Positions 24,992 to 37,700 of a stretch of DNA of 64,000 bases are shown here, piece by piece. This DNA comes from Botryotinia globosa (taxonomy: Eukaryota > Ascomycota > Leotiomycetes > Helotiales > Sclerotiniaceae). Location: assembly GCA_014898425.1 (NCBI GenBank), contig RCSZ01000013.1, forward strand, positions 744,001 through 808,000, written 5' to 3'. The stretch's first letter is position 1; every line of letters begins with the position of its first letter. A program made the translations under genes and the position numbers. Under the pieces are notes generated by a model. The model ran no database searches. It worked only from the letters and a program-made list of their open reading frames with translations, and was not told the origin of the DNA.

Positions 24992-24999
24992 TATATAAA
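24992..24999 (+). promoter_or_regulatory. TATA box of the small secreted protein gene
   Basis: TATATAAA lies 161 bp before the ATG at 25160. It is followed by a pyrimidine- and A-rich leader ending in CAAAATG, a good fungal initiation context. This is a strong core promoter, as expected for an abundantly expressed secreted protein. Confidence 0.55.
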
Positions 25000-25159
25000 C
25001 CCATTGCATATCTTCGGAGACACACCATTCTCATCATCGCATTACAACCAACTTTCAAGTACATACTTCTCAAAACACACTCACAGCACACGGCTCCTCG
25101 TTGTCTTCACACTTTCATTAAACTCGAATTTTTAAAACAAAACACCTTCCTCAGTCAAA

Positions 25160-25561
25160 ATGAAGTTCACAATCACTGCTATCGCCGCCATCATGGCATT
25201 TGCTCCACTCATATCCGCTGCTCCAGCTCCAGTATCGGCAAACGAGCCCGAGCTCGTCCGTCGCTCAAACTCAGGCGACTTGACCTACTATGATGTAGGT
25301 CTTGGTGCTTGTGGCACCACCAATTCTGACTCCGAATTGGTCGTTGCCATGTCAGCAGGACTTATGGGAACCCAGTCCAACGGTAACCCCAACTGCGGAA
25401 AAAAGATCAAGATCAACTATGGCGGAAAGTCAGTCACTGTCAAGGTTGTTGATAAGTGCATGGGCTGCGCTAGATACGACTTAGATTTGAGCCCTGCAGC
25501 TTTCAAGGCTCTTGCTCCAGAGTCTGCTGGACGCATCAAGGGAACCTGGTCTTTCGTTTAA
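25160..25561 (+). CDS. Small secreted double-psi beta-barrel (RlpA/barwin-like) protein
   Basis: A single exon encodes 133 residues. The signal peptide is clear (MKFTITAIAAIMAFAPLISA, cleavage after AA), followed by a short pro-region ending in a dibasic RR that Kex2 could cut. The mature part begins GDLTYYDVGLGACGTTNSDS and contains NPNCGKK, 'SVTVKVVDKCMGCARYDLDL' and 'SPAAFKAL', the hallmark of the fungal DPBB family related to barwin, expansins and RlpA. The four cysteines should form two disulphides. Family members include protease inhibitors and cerato-platanin-like secreted proteins; without an expansin-type CBM or catalytic Asp pattern I infer only extracellular binding or inhibition. 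It is intact, with a TATA box upstream. Confidence 0.88.
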   Translation: MKFTITAIAAIMAFAPLISAAPAPVSANEPELVRRSNSGDLTYYDVGLGACGTTNSDSELVVAMSAGLMGTQSNGNPNCGKKIKINYGGKSVTVKVVDKCMGCARYDLDLSPAAFKALAPESAGRIKGTWSFV

Positions 25562-28500
25562 ATTGACAGACATTCAGAAATCGGCAGAGCTGGCCAAACG
25601 ATTGATTCGCCGTAGAATGTATCCCTGTCTCTGCATAGCCAGCAGTGGAATAGTGGTTTCCGTACGTGGATGGTGAGAGTTTGTGGTAGATCGTTCTATT
25701 TTCGTTGGATTTTTGAGAGGGTTTGCATTCTGGAGTTCGAATATTGGGAGAAGAGATGGCAATCCGATGTTGTATCTATAAAATTACTGGGGGAAAAACA
25801 ATATTTCGTAGAGTTAAATTGAATTTGCACTGCGGCATGACATCAAGGGTCTGATTCCACTCATTTCGCAATGGTGACTTTGAATTTTTCCATTGTGGCG
25901 TAACTGTCTAGGCTCTAGCGACGCATGAGAAATCCAAATAGGGATCTTCACCGGCACAACGATGTTGATAACCTAGGAACTTATCACCAACACTGAACCA
26001 AAATGACAAGAAGGTCCGATAACTTTATTGATGCAGGAACAGAAAATCCGTGTTCCAAAATTGAGATATACAGGCTCTATGTAAACGAAAAAACAGGCGG
26101 TAATTGAGTACCTTTTCAAAGGACTTCTTTAATAGATTATAAATTCATTTCAAATAAAATATTGAAATTTGAAAAATGCAAACGAAAATTTGAGTTCTCT
26201 TTTTATCAATTTTAAATATGTTTATTATTTAATATTATATCAAAAAAGAATCTTAGTTATTAACATTCTCTCAAATGATGGTCAATTTCCGCCTGTTATT
26301 TTGCTTACGTAGAGACAGGCTGACGTTTTGGAATCTCGGTTATTAAGCTAATGAAGGGGCTTGCTTGGTGAACCAGTTTTTCGGGCCCGGAAAGCCTGAA
26401 TAAACTTCCGGGGTTGGACAAAATGCAAGTAAATACAATTTCGGGGCTGGCTGAGAAACTATAGCAAATCCTCTCTATAGGTATAAAATCATACATATTT
26501 TTCTCTCGACCTCTTCAATTGGATAGTTTTGACATAATACCAAAACGATCACACCTAATTGAATGCCCGACTACATCCGAGCCAAATCCTGGCCTTACCG
26601 TCCTGATTTATGCGAAATAAGGATAATTTGAAGAAAAACAATGTTTGGAAATTAAAATATCTTCAAGATGAGCCTTATAACCGATCTTTAATGCGGGGTT
26701 TTGCTTTATGGGGTGCAACCTATGCACCTAGAACATAATCTCACAAGGCCTGGTGGGCCCTTAATTTTGAGACATGTTTTTCTAGCGAGACAAAATGCAA
26801 TGATCCCGAAAATTCATTGGCATATAGAACCGAGGATATAAGATCGCGATAAGTATGGGGACACTCGGGGCAACTCTGACCTTGATCGGCAAAACTCAAC
26901 CTATCTCGGAAATTCCGGTACGTTCTTGGAATTCTGAGCAGATAACCTTCAAGCATTTTCACAGATCTACCAAATGAGTTTCCGCTTGTGGGCATCAATG
27001 CAGTACCACATATCACTATCGCTGCAGCTCTCATGTCGAAAGAATCATGGTTAGGGCTCACACCGAGTTCTGTTACTTCTAGCCTTTTGCAACTTCAAAG
27101 CTGGTGTTGTCATCCGATTTGTTTACAGATGAAATGATAGGTAGACTTCCGAGACCCAGGAATGCGCCTTCCACCAAGTCGTTTCGAGACAATCTAACCT
27201 CTAAAATCTTCAATCGATTCCGGTGTGGTCCCCAGTCACCATCGCATTCCGATCTTTGACTAAAATCACGATTAGTTCGCACGATCGGAACTCGAGAAGT
27301 TCTACAACACTTGACTAAAGGCCGCTCATGCTTACGCACCCGTCACTCAGGCTTGAAGATTTTAGTGGCCGTCATTAGTTGCATATTCCAACGGGGCGCT
27401 CTCTGAATAAATTGATTCGCAAGACGCTCCACCACAAATCTGAATCCTAATTGTGGGCTCGACTGGGTTTCCTCTCAATGCAACACCATCATATCGATGA
27501 TCCTTTGAAATCTGGAAGCTAAAACTCGCAGTGGCCCTTTGATCGATACCCTTATCAAGTATCTATACTCGATTTGGCGACTGGCGTCTGTTGAACTACA
27601 ATTTCAAGCATTTATTTCTTCCATAGTGCTCTGGCGACACTTTTGCTATCGGTTTACGCTCAAAGATGCGGGCTTCACTATCGTTTGATGAACACGGCTA
27701 TACCTGAAAGACTTCTTTCACAGTAGAAGTTTGTGTGGGACTTTCTGAGCGTGGTAGTAAACAAAAGTCTCGTGTTACTTTCGGCAGACCTTTTTCTCCG
27801 AAAGATATACTGGTAGAACCTCAAATCTTGGGAATGAAGCAATTAATTCCAAGGGACCGGGACTTGCACTGCATAAGTGAGCCAGCTGAGTCATACAGAT
27901 TTCTATAGCGGGCAAACCTAAAAAGTAAAACTTACTCTTTCCCACTTTACGCTGCATTCGAGGCGCGAACCGGCCCGTAGTCTGGGGTTGCACTGACAGC
28001 AATGAGTGTCCATCAACATCGTTAATTGCATTCCGCCCAGCCTTAACATTAAACTTTCATGATACTTAATAACGACTGTCAAAGCTCTAGGCTATGAATA
28101 GTCTTATGTCTAGATGCGGTGAGTCTTAATTAATGTATACAGATCTGCCTGGTTTGTCTCGTTCCAACAATGACCTGCGACGAAACCTGCTTCTCTGAAC
28201 CGAAATTGTCCTTTTACTTAACTATAGATAACATTAAATATTGTCAGATCAGTACAAGACTGTAGGCAGGGTTAATCCCGCAGAATTCACAGATTTTTAG
28301 CAGGGCTTACGCCCAGGATTCGAGGCTCTTTACCGCATCTGAATGTCCCAACGCGTAAATCGATCTGATTCTGCCAAAGACTATGAATATTATGGGAACT
28401 ATTGGCTTGCTTGGTTTTATCTCCGAGAACAATTACTTCAAAGATTCTTACCAACCGCATTGCCAAGAGATTGTCTTTCGGGACGTTGCAGCAGGTCAAA

Positions 28501-28837
28501 GGCTTTGAAAATGCTTGATCTGGTCAGTCTTGTAACACAAGTTATGGGTTTTTCAGTTTTGTGACGTGGCAGCCTGAAGTTTTATTAATTCTCAAGTCTG
28601 TTTATTTCTTTACTGGTTTGAGCCTTGCATTGCAGTCCATCCAACTGTGGACGCCTGGAGTCATTAGACGAAACGATTGGGATTAGTAAATTGCTATATC
28701 CGGCCAGAGACATCGGTAGCTAGCCGATGTCTAGCTACTTACTTCATGAGCAGTCCGTCTCAACTTACATATTTCCGGCAATGCTCTACTCCCCTATACT
28801 TTCTTCATCCAAAGCATTGGATTTTCTGCAATAAATT
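25562..28837. other. Gene-poor region with an AT-rich patch and weak relics
   Basis: About 26125-26262 is A/T-dense, like a RIP-mutated repeat fragment. Minus-strand frames at 27775-28002 (FYFLGLPAIEICM), 27079-27339 (LKILEVRLSRNDLVEGAFLG) and 26741-27061 are faintly like an F-box/leucine-rich protein cut by stops, but I cannot join them into a gene. The frame at 28343-28564 (+) has no recognisable domain. Confidence 0.35.
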
Positions 28838-29681
28838 ATGGCTCAAAACCGTCCACCGTTTCAATGCGGATACTTTGGTTGCAACAAAACCTTTACGCGT
28901 CGCACAGGTGCTCGCCGTCATGAAACTACTGTTCACGGGGATAAAAAGTACTGTTGCAGTGAGCCAGATTGCAATTATCGTGGTGGAAAACGGCGCCACG
29001 ATTTCAAAAAACACATGCAAAACAAGCATCCTGGATATAATGGTATGTAGCCACGAATTGAGGATGGAATTAATGGACATCTTAACTTATAACTCTTGCA
29101 AAGATCACTTGTTTGTTCCAGAAGACTTCAGCAACCTGCAAGGCAGTCACTCTCTAGTTGCAGATCACTCTCGGAGCCCAGAGGTCGGATATTCTCCCCA
29201 AAGTGGGTAGCCTCCCACTAGAATTGAACCTTATAATGACAATCCTAATCAACTGTGTCAAGTTTCTGGAGATTTCTCCTCGATGCCTCTGCCGTCAGAT
29301 ACCAAATCGAACTCAAGGTACATTCCTGTCGACGCACACGAAGTCCCCTCAGCCCCTTCGATAGCCCTATTAGCTTCAGTTGGCGTATCACAGTCTCATG
29401 ACAATACGATTAGCCCGGCTATCATGTCTCTACGACCTCCCGATACGTGTGAGTTTCAGGTTGTCAGTCTGCCACATTCCGAATTCGAGCCAGTACCAAC
29501 GACGACCACGGCGATTGGAAGCATTTGGAGTCATGCTGATCCATCGACAATGTGTGATCTACACTCGAACCTCCATGATATGACGGGCACAGGTGTCGAG
29601 AACGAGTATGCGACTTTTGAAGATGAATATGATCTGAGCCGATATGAACAGCCGGGAAATGACCCTTATCACAGATGGTGA
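28838..29681 (+). pseudogene. C2H2 zinc-finger protein with in-frame stop
   Basis: Exon 1 (28838-29042) encodes two C2H2 fingers: C-G-Y-F-G-C, followed by KTFTRRTGARRHETTVH, and C-SEPDC, followed by RHDFKKHMQNKH. A 61-bp intron (29043-29103, GTATGT..AAG) leads to exon 2. Its frame reads DHLFVPEDFSNLQGSHS.. to YSPQSG, meets TAG at 29208-29210, and then stays open in the same frame for 157 more codons (PPTRIEPYNDNPNQ to DPYHRW) to a stop at 29681. The acidic C-terminus would be a plausible regulatory tail. Either the protein is truncated at about 104 residues but keeps its DNA-binding fingers, or the gene is inactivated. A CAG-to-TAG change would be the simplest cause (inference). Confidence 0.6.
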
Positions 29682-32600
29682 TATTCGAATGTCTACTGCT
29701 ATCACAAATGCTTCAGGTATCAATGGGAGAGCAGGCTGCAATGAAAGCGTGGCTGTGCTTGGAGACAGTCGCTATTGAAGACGGATGTTCTCTCGCAACT
29801 ATTTCGTTAGTGCCACTTTGAATGACATCAATACTATCGCTTCATTCTTCTCGGTGTGCAAGTTGTAAAGCTTACATTCATTGGATTTCAAATAGAAAGA
29901 GCTGTGGGATTTGCTCTTTGTGCTAGAGAAGCTATAACACTTGAGATTATAATCCAAAACTCTTCATCTGGACTGGATGATAGAGACTACATTATTTTTT
30001 GACGTTAGTCTCTAGTCTCAACACCCCGCAGCTGCTGCTTTGACCGCTGCGTATTTAGTAGAATCGGCTTTGCATAATGCATAGCACATAAATTATAAAT
30101 TCGCACGGATCACACCGCTGTGGAACATTATACTGCCTACAATGTCCTGGTCAATCCCTTCAAAAAAGTTACCAACATGAAGGTGTGAGAGAAATCATTT
30201 CCTTAGTTGTGGTCCCAATCGATAAAGCATGCACACATCATAGCGCCATGCCATGCGACGTGATAAGAGCTAAAGGAAACTCAAGTTAGTATGCAAACAC
30301 TTTCCAACGCGTTATCACAGGATTGCATAGAATGATAAAAAGCACGAGGAACATCTTCAGGCAAACATAATTAGCATTAAAACCAGGCTCTTTCTTCACC
30401 GACTGTTATGCAGGGGTAATGAAGCTTACTCAACAAATGATACGCATTGATTCAAACATCCTAGGGAATATATAATCGATAGCAGGAAATAACTTGAATA
30501 TTGAACTCACCGCTATTACTCCTTAGAGTCTATACTAGGGTTGTAAATATCATCTGATGGTTAAGTCATGACTATCGAACGGACATCTGTGGCCGGAATA
30601 GAACACACTACTATAGCATCGTATGAACATTATACAATCAAGGATATACACAATCCAGTCTTCAGAATTCAAGCTTGATCGATCATATAATTCGAGATGT
30701 TTCAACTGCACTCAGCGCTATATCATGTATTAATGCTGGTATGACAGGCGCACAAGCAAAATAGCGCTTGACGGACATGATCTGACAGTACAAATTTATC
30801 CGACCGTTATTCCACAACCCTAGTCTACACACAATCCTTGTTGAATTTCAACAGTAATCAATACCAGAAAACTCCACATTCGTTCCGCTCCAGACTCTCG
30901 GCCAATTCCATGACCGAATTCGGAACGAGCCCTGTATTCATTCGGCACCCAAAACATAAGCTTGAATTCCCACGAGGATCAAAGTCTATTATAAGCTCAT
31001 GTATTTCTTATCTATTATTGTAGCTGTATCGTACCAACACCGAACCGGAATGCCTAGGAGTTCTAGCCATCCCAAACTTCCATGCCGTCAGATTTTCATA
31101 CTGTCAAATCTGCAGAATCGGATATACGGTCCCTAACCAGTTGCTCCCATTGGAAAGCTACTGTTGCAGCCAAAAAGCGGACCAATTTGTCCTATCTTCC
31201 GAGGTGCACAAGCTTCGAGGCGCTCCAGCCCCTCCCCCTTTCAGCAGCTCGCTTAGTAGCCCCGCAAATGAGCCGTAACCTGTGCCAAGGTAGGAAAACG
31301 CCTCATATGTACCATTTAGCTGTACCCGATAAGGGCGAGGAGGATTACTAGAAATAAGACTGTTTCCTTGGTATAACGTACGGCAGATTTTTAACGCAGG
31401 GTGGATGCCCGGAATAATTAAACAGTAGTACTTGGTTATCTTTAATAACGTGCATGCAGATCCCCAGATATCTTTCATGCCCGGGAGTCCGACTGCTAAA
31501 TTCATGGGATTAAACTGAGACATAGTGATGATCTGAAGCCGATTCATCTTATGTGCCAGTATCGAGACATTAAGTCAAACTACCTACCTAGCAAGTTGGT
31601 GACAAATGCATCAACAGTGTCATAATCAGCACAATATCATCCGATGTTTTTATCCTAGATTTCTGTCTTCTCTGACTATGACTCTCTTGATCTAGATAAG
31701 CGTAAATTTGACACTGTGGGACGCGCACGGTATGAACACGTGGTTGGCTTGCTGGTAAGGAGAAGTGAGCTCAGAACTCAAGGACCCCCACGAATTGACC
31801 CCCACAATAAAATCGTAAGACTAGGGAATTTCCATACCAAGATAATATGCTGTCATAGGTTACCCTCGTTCAATTCAAGGAGTGAAGGAGTATTCCATCG
31901 GTTGCTGGAATTTGACTCCTGAGGCAAAACTGAGGTTAGCGATTCTTCAGAATGGCTCATCGAAGACATCGCATTTGATTAGAAGCCTTTAGCACCACTT
32001 CGAGAACTTAATTCATCTCAAACTCTCACAATTGCAGTAATATCCGCACATAAACATCGGATTCTTACGACATACGTATAGCATGGGACCTAAAAATGGT
32101 GCGTGCGATACCTCGTATATGCCAGTCCCCACAAGGAGGGACCTTCAGGGAAATATTCAGACTATAAAAAGACTATCAGAGCTTCTTCATAGAAATTATG
32201 CCAAGCAATTTGGAACGCTAGATCGGTAAATCACCACCATAAGTCCTCATAAACTTACAATTATTTTATCTCCATATTGGTAGGAAATCAATAGCTTCAC
32301 TTGAACAATCCATAATCTAACAATCAGTATACCAAACAGCCTCTCCTGCGTCTTCAAAGAGAATCTAGGTCCAGCAAAACAACAAAACTCATGAATCAAC
32401 TTCCCACTTCTCTATACAGTCAGCCATCTAGACCACTCCACCCAGTGACAACAACATAAGGCACCAGTTGACAACCAACACCAAAATGCAATACTACGAT
32501 ATCACTTCAGGACATTCTCGGAACTAAGTATAACTTGTTAAGAGACTGGGCAGATAAGGTATCTTATAGTAATCGATCCACTTCGGTAAGTATCCGACGC

Positions 32601-32875
32601 CACCATCAGTACAATGAGACTCTACCCCATAAATATATGGGGCCTCAAAGGAGTCTCATAACAGATCGGCCATTCAGTATAGTTGTGCTAACTCCCAGCA
32701 AGCATGTACAAGGTATTAAATTCTAATACCAAGAGATACCCACTCACATGACTTTCCATCCCATCACGCACCCTGTCATACTACCATCTCACCCGACCAC
32801 CTCGCACCGGAATGGGACCTCGCACCATACTGGTGCTACGGACATTCCCAACCTAGGTCTATAAAATTCGAGCAG

Positions 32876-32980
32876 AGGCCTGCACATACTTGTTGTCACC
32901 AATGATATTGATGATATGGCAACTTCAGCTGATCATAACCTCTCAATCATACAGGAAGTCAATTGCCTTATTTGTTAAGA
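32876..32980 (+). repeat. Diverged direct repeat, copy 1
   Basis: This stretch (AGGCCTGCACATACTTGTTG, then GCAACTTCAGCTGATCATAA, then CCTCTCAATCATACAGG) recurs about 310 bp downstream at 33186-33290. Many differences between the copies are C/T or G/A transitions, as expected of RIP on an old duplicated sequence. Confidence 0.6.
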
Positions 32981-33185
32981 GTTATGGTGCTTATGGCGCT
33001 AGTGCAAAGGGATCGAGCACTAGTTAGTATTAGTAGCTCTGAGATATGTAGACATCAAAGCTCTTAACCTTTTGGTAAGCTAGTACAATTAATCTCCGAA
33101 TGCCTTCATATTATACCCTATGTTTCCCGCTGTACCCTGTCGACAGTCATTGAAACATAATCTAAAAATGTAAGTTTTGAGCCGA

Positions 33186-33290
33186 AGCCTGAACATACTT
33201 GTCGTTACTAACGAAATTTTTCATATAGCAACTTGAGCTAATCAAAACCTCTCAATTATAAAGGGAGGTAATTGCCTGATTCAATCGGCA
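33186..33290 (+). repeat. Diverged direct repeat, copy 2
   Basis: This is the second copy of the repeat at 32876-32980. It reads AGCCTGAACATACTTGTCGT, then GCAACTTGAGCTAATCAAAA, then CCTCTCAATTATAAAGG. The pair may be LTR-like or a local duplication; no domain lies between them. Confidence 0.6.
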
Positions 33291-33939
33291 ATGATGAATT
33301 CATAACATCATTCTTTGTCCTATGCCAATTGCTCCTACTATAAAAACTTGCTCCTATGCTCTTGGACTGTTAATAGATCCTAGCCACTTTAGTCTAGATT
33401 ATCTGATACAAGGCTAGGATTCTAATTCTATGATGAGAAGGAAGATTCTATGATTGTAAGTTAGGGTATAGAATGAGAGAATAGACACTCTAGTAAATAG
33501 ACAGATTCTATGATAATAGACAAAAAAGTCTAGCTATACGCGCATGAGATCTATTACAGAATCTACGGTAAACTACTCCTTAGTTTCCATATATATTCGC
33601 ATCTTTGATATAATCTAGCCTATAGTAGGTAAAATCCAGAGACGATAAATTCTATAGAAGGAGTACAGATTAATAATGAGAGATTAAATACTATAGATAT
33701 ACTACAACAACTTTCGTTTCAAAATCTCTGCATCTCTCACAGGAAACCAAATTGTCTTCTAACTACCAGAGACTCAATTCTATACCTTTGACACAGATTA
33801 CATCATAAAATTTAAGAGAAATGAGAGTAGAACAGGTGTATTCCTTATAGTATACAGGTAATCAAATAACTTTTGGAGAATATGAGAGCAGTTTATTACA
33901 GAATTTAACTAATAATATTATATAGCTAGATAATCTCTT

Positions 33940-34117
33940 CTATCTTATCCATCTCATCCATCTCATCCATCTCATCCATCTCATCCATCTCATCCATCTC
34001 ATCCATCTCATCCATCTCATCCATCTCATCCATCTCATCCATTTCATCCATTTCATCTATCTCATCCATTTTATCCATCTCATCCATTTTATTCATTTCA
34101 TTTATCTCATCCATCTA
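33940..34117. repeat. 9-bp minisatellite (CATCTCATC)n
   Basis: About 19 tandem copies of a 9-bp unit, mostly CATCTCATC, with a few T substitutions towards the right end (CATTTCATC, TATTCATTT). The minus strand reads as an open Met-Asp-Glu repeat, but with no start context or flanking coding signal it is not called a gene. Confidence 0.9.
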
Positions 34118-34703
34118 TCAATCCTCCCTTTCACCCCTTCAACCCACAACAATACAACCTCAACTCTCATAAAAATCCCCAAACATATACTATATAAACA
34201 TAAACCCTAATAACCAATAACCAACACACAGAAATCTCCCACAACTTGAAAAGACGCCCAACTCACTCACAAACTCATACACTCACATCACACATCACAC
34301 ATCACGCACCCAACACAAATTCATTAAATATTCATCAAGATCATTATATTTCCACTACTTAATTGCCAACGAGCTCGACGCGTTAATCAATCCACTCCCT
34401 CCCTCCATTTTATCATCCATATCCATTTCACCAACCCTCAGGTGGAGTGCGGGGTATAACATAACTCAAGCTAACCATTTCATGATACAACCCATACTTC
34501 CGGCTGTAAAACGCAGACTAACTAGCTCATTTAACTTGCCGTTTGTATTGTTCATTGATAACGTTACGATTTCGATGTTATTTCCAGGCGAGAAATCATT
34601 ATGCGCCAATCACATTCATGCCGAGTACGTGTAGATTCTCAGACTTCGGTTCACATGTGGTACGACAGATTGAGGTATTAAGCTACGCCACGAAGAGCTT
34701 GAA
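34118..34703. other. Intergenic region 3' of the RING/RS-rich gene
   Basis: This 586-bp stretch is C/A-rich on the + strand and without a coding frame. It probably includes the 3' untranslated region of the RING gene. Confidence 0.5.
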
Positions 34704-37700
34704 TTAGGCCCATCTCGAACTCTCCCTTTCTGCCTCTAATCTAGCAATTCTGGCCTCGTCAGTGTCATCTCCGCCGTCCCTATTTGCTACACCGCCTCGC
34801 TTGCCCCTCTTCCTTCCTTTCTTCCCACTACTGTCATCAATGTCATCACGACTCCTCTTTCTACCGGTGCCAAAAGCACTTGTGAGACCTGCAATACGTT
34901 GTGCTTCTTTCAGTAATCTTTCTCTATTACGTGCTTCTCGCTCCAAAGTATGTGGGTCAACATCTTCTCTTTTCTTCTCGGGGCGTTCTTTTTCTTGATC
35001 GCGGGAGGATGTAGTATTTCGCTCCGAATCTCTACGGGAGCTGCGAGATTCCGTGTGATGACTTGAGCGATCCTTCTCAGGTTTACGATCACGATCCCGC
35101 TGACCACCTTTCGGTCCGGTAGGGATATTTAGGGGCATATCGATGTCTTTAGAGGATCTGTTGCGAGAGCTTGCGCCTTTAATTTCAATGCCATTAAGTC
35201 CATTCGAAATGAGTGACAATTTTCTAGGCGCATGACTTGGTTCAGTAGGAGTTTGAAGCGGAGTGTCGCCTTTTACCCTCTCCTCAACGTCACGAGATGC
35301 ATGACGACTTTGTCTATGACGATGCTCCCTTTCGCGATCACGTTCGCTACGTTCGCGTTCTCGACTTCTGGAACGTTCATCACGGTGAGAACGATGGCTA
35401 GAACGATGCTTATGAGACGAAGACCTATGTTTGTCATCATCTCTTTCTCTATCACGATATTTGTCGCGATCACGACGGCTGCTTCGATGACCTGATCTCT
35501 TTGACTCCTGTGGTGAAGCTGACCTCGATCTATCTTCGTCATCTTTCCTCCTATCATCTTCATTCTTCTTATCAGGCTTAGCATCTTTTGCATTACGTGA
35601 GGGATCCGCTTCATTCTCGAGTTGACGACGTCTACGCTCCTCTCTCCTCTTTTCTCGTCGTCGCTCACTTTCTTCCTCGTCTTCAGAGCGAGATCGAGAG
35701 GCGGATCTATGTCTGCGTCTATGACGTCGTTCTCTACTCCTGTCTCTCTTGTGATCTTTAGATTTGGACCTTGATCTTGATCTTGCTTTCTCCTTCTCTT
35801 GTGAGGGAGATTCTGGTGCTACACTAACACCACTAACACTACCTCGCGCACTAGCGCCAGCTTGACCCGCGATGGAGAAACTGTGAGTTCTAATATGGGG
35901 AAGGGCTGCTTTTGGTCCCTCGCGCATAGCTTTTGGTCCAGTGGGTGCGTTGATAGGTACGTCAACAGGCTTCACAAATGGAGGTTGCATCGCAGAGAAA
36001 CTCCCACCACGACCACCACGTGATTGTGAAAATCCACCTCTCGGGTGGCCAAAATAGCGCATGTTTGAATCTACAGGGGACATAGCATTGAAACCATCTC
36101 CAATCATGGGCATCGGTGCAAAAGCGGCAGATTCATTTGCCTCCAGTGATTGTATGGGTTGTGGGGTAAAGTCATCATTCCCAAATCCTGAAGAGACATC
36201 TTGTGAGGCATCTTCAGGGTCTACTTGATGTTCTCTGTCGTCCTTAATCGCAGAAGATTCGGCATTTTGAGTGTTAATGCTGTCAGCGCCACCTTCTGCT
36301 TCGTTCTTAGAGGTTTCTTGGCGTAATTCTCTGCCAAACTCATCGACTTTAGGCGCGCCTCCAGATTCATCGTCTTCCTTCGAATTTGCAGAGTTTGGAT
36401 CATTTTCATTATATGATTCAGAAGATTGCTGACCTTGGCCAAATAGCTGCTGTGAGTTATGGGAGTGATCATTAAAACCATGTCCATAACCACCCCGACT
36501 TTGTTGCCAGCCACCTCTGCCTCTACCTCGTCCACGGCCTTGGAATTGTGAATAACTGTTTTGATGGTCATTGTACTGATTTGCGCGTCCATAATTACCT
36601 TGGTTAAATCCTGCAGCATTTTGTGGAAAACCAGAATTATTTGCTCCATAATCACCAGGGCCCATGCCAGCAGCATTTGGATGATTGAAATTATCTGGTC
36701 CGACATTCCATGATTGTTGGGGATTCCACCCATTATTGAAACCAGAATTTACACCACCATCGAAGTTTCCCATACCCATACCCATGTTCATGCCATTCAT
36801 GCCCATGCCTGCCCCACCAAAGCCACCATTCATCATCATATTTTGCATCGTCATTGGATCCATACTCATTCCCGGCATTCCTACAATAGTAGTCAGTTTT
36901 CCATTCGCTATATAGTTTGTCATCAAACATACCCATCATGGGGAAATTCCCGAAACTTCCTGGAGCCATCCCATTCTGCATTGCCATCATCATCTGCATT
37001 GGGTTGAAATCGCCAGAAAAGCCCATGCCGGGAAAGCCACCAGAAGAAGATTGATCAAATCCAAAACCACTTCCAAAAGCCGCATTTTGAGCTGCGCCAT
37101 CTTGGCCCTCTTTCCCTGCAGTGTCATTCTCTTCGCCCTTGTCACCGTCAACTGGTGCATCTACCTGCTTGGCATCCTCTTCAGACTCTTGTCCAGGTGC
37201 AATCTCCTATTCAGTGTTAGTTTCTATAGGTTCTATTCATAGCTGTGATGCTGTAATCATACCTCAATCGAGGGCTGTGGAACATCGTGCGCTTCAGATT
37301 GTGCTTCTTCCGATGCGCCGGCTTCTGCCGATACGATATTATCCTCCGCAGGTTTAGCAGACTCGGTATCTGTCTGTACTTGGTTTGAAGATGCAGTGTC
37401 TTCCTGTATATTTGGAGTACCATCAACAGGTCCGGCTAAACTGTTCAACTCTGTTGGGGTTGGCAGAGCATCTGCAGGTGTAGCTGGTGGCGTTTCTTTA
37501 CTTTGCTTCGCTGCGGCATCAACGCGCTTCTTCTCCTCTGTTCTTAAAAAGACCTTGATCGTGGTTCGTAATGATTTGTGAGGTTTGCAATCCTCCGAAG
37601 CCACCGGTGTGTGTTCGCAGACCGGACAGGAAGAAGGAAGAGTAGAATGACCTTTGACAAGTTAACAACTGACACTGTTCAATGCGCAAGTGGTGAGCTT

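Larger units (their letters stand above)
29682..33939. other. Gene-poor region, 4.3 kb, with a diverged repeat
   Basis: No supportable gene is seen. Frames at 30838-31023, 31158-31547 and 32535-32726 lack domain signals. The right half is A/T-leaning and contains short repeated phrases such as GATTCTATGAT at several places between 33410 and 33520, plus the diverged repeat pair listed separately. Confidence 0.5.

Noticed and set aside
26741..28002. F-box/leucine-rich pseudogene on the minus strand
   Set aside because: The resemblance is too slight (one F-box-like phrase and a few Leu-rich stretches), and the segments cannot be joined in frame with confidence.
31158..31547. 129-codon minus-strand frame
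   Set aside because: No domain or splice signals; composition is unremarkable and the region is gene-poor.
33926..34114. Met-Asp-Glu repeat protein
   Set aside because: It is a 9-bp minisatellite with no splice or start context and no flanking coding sequence.
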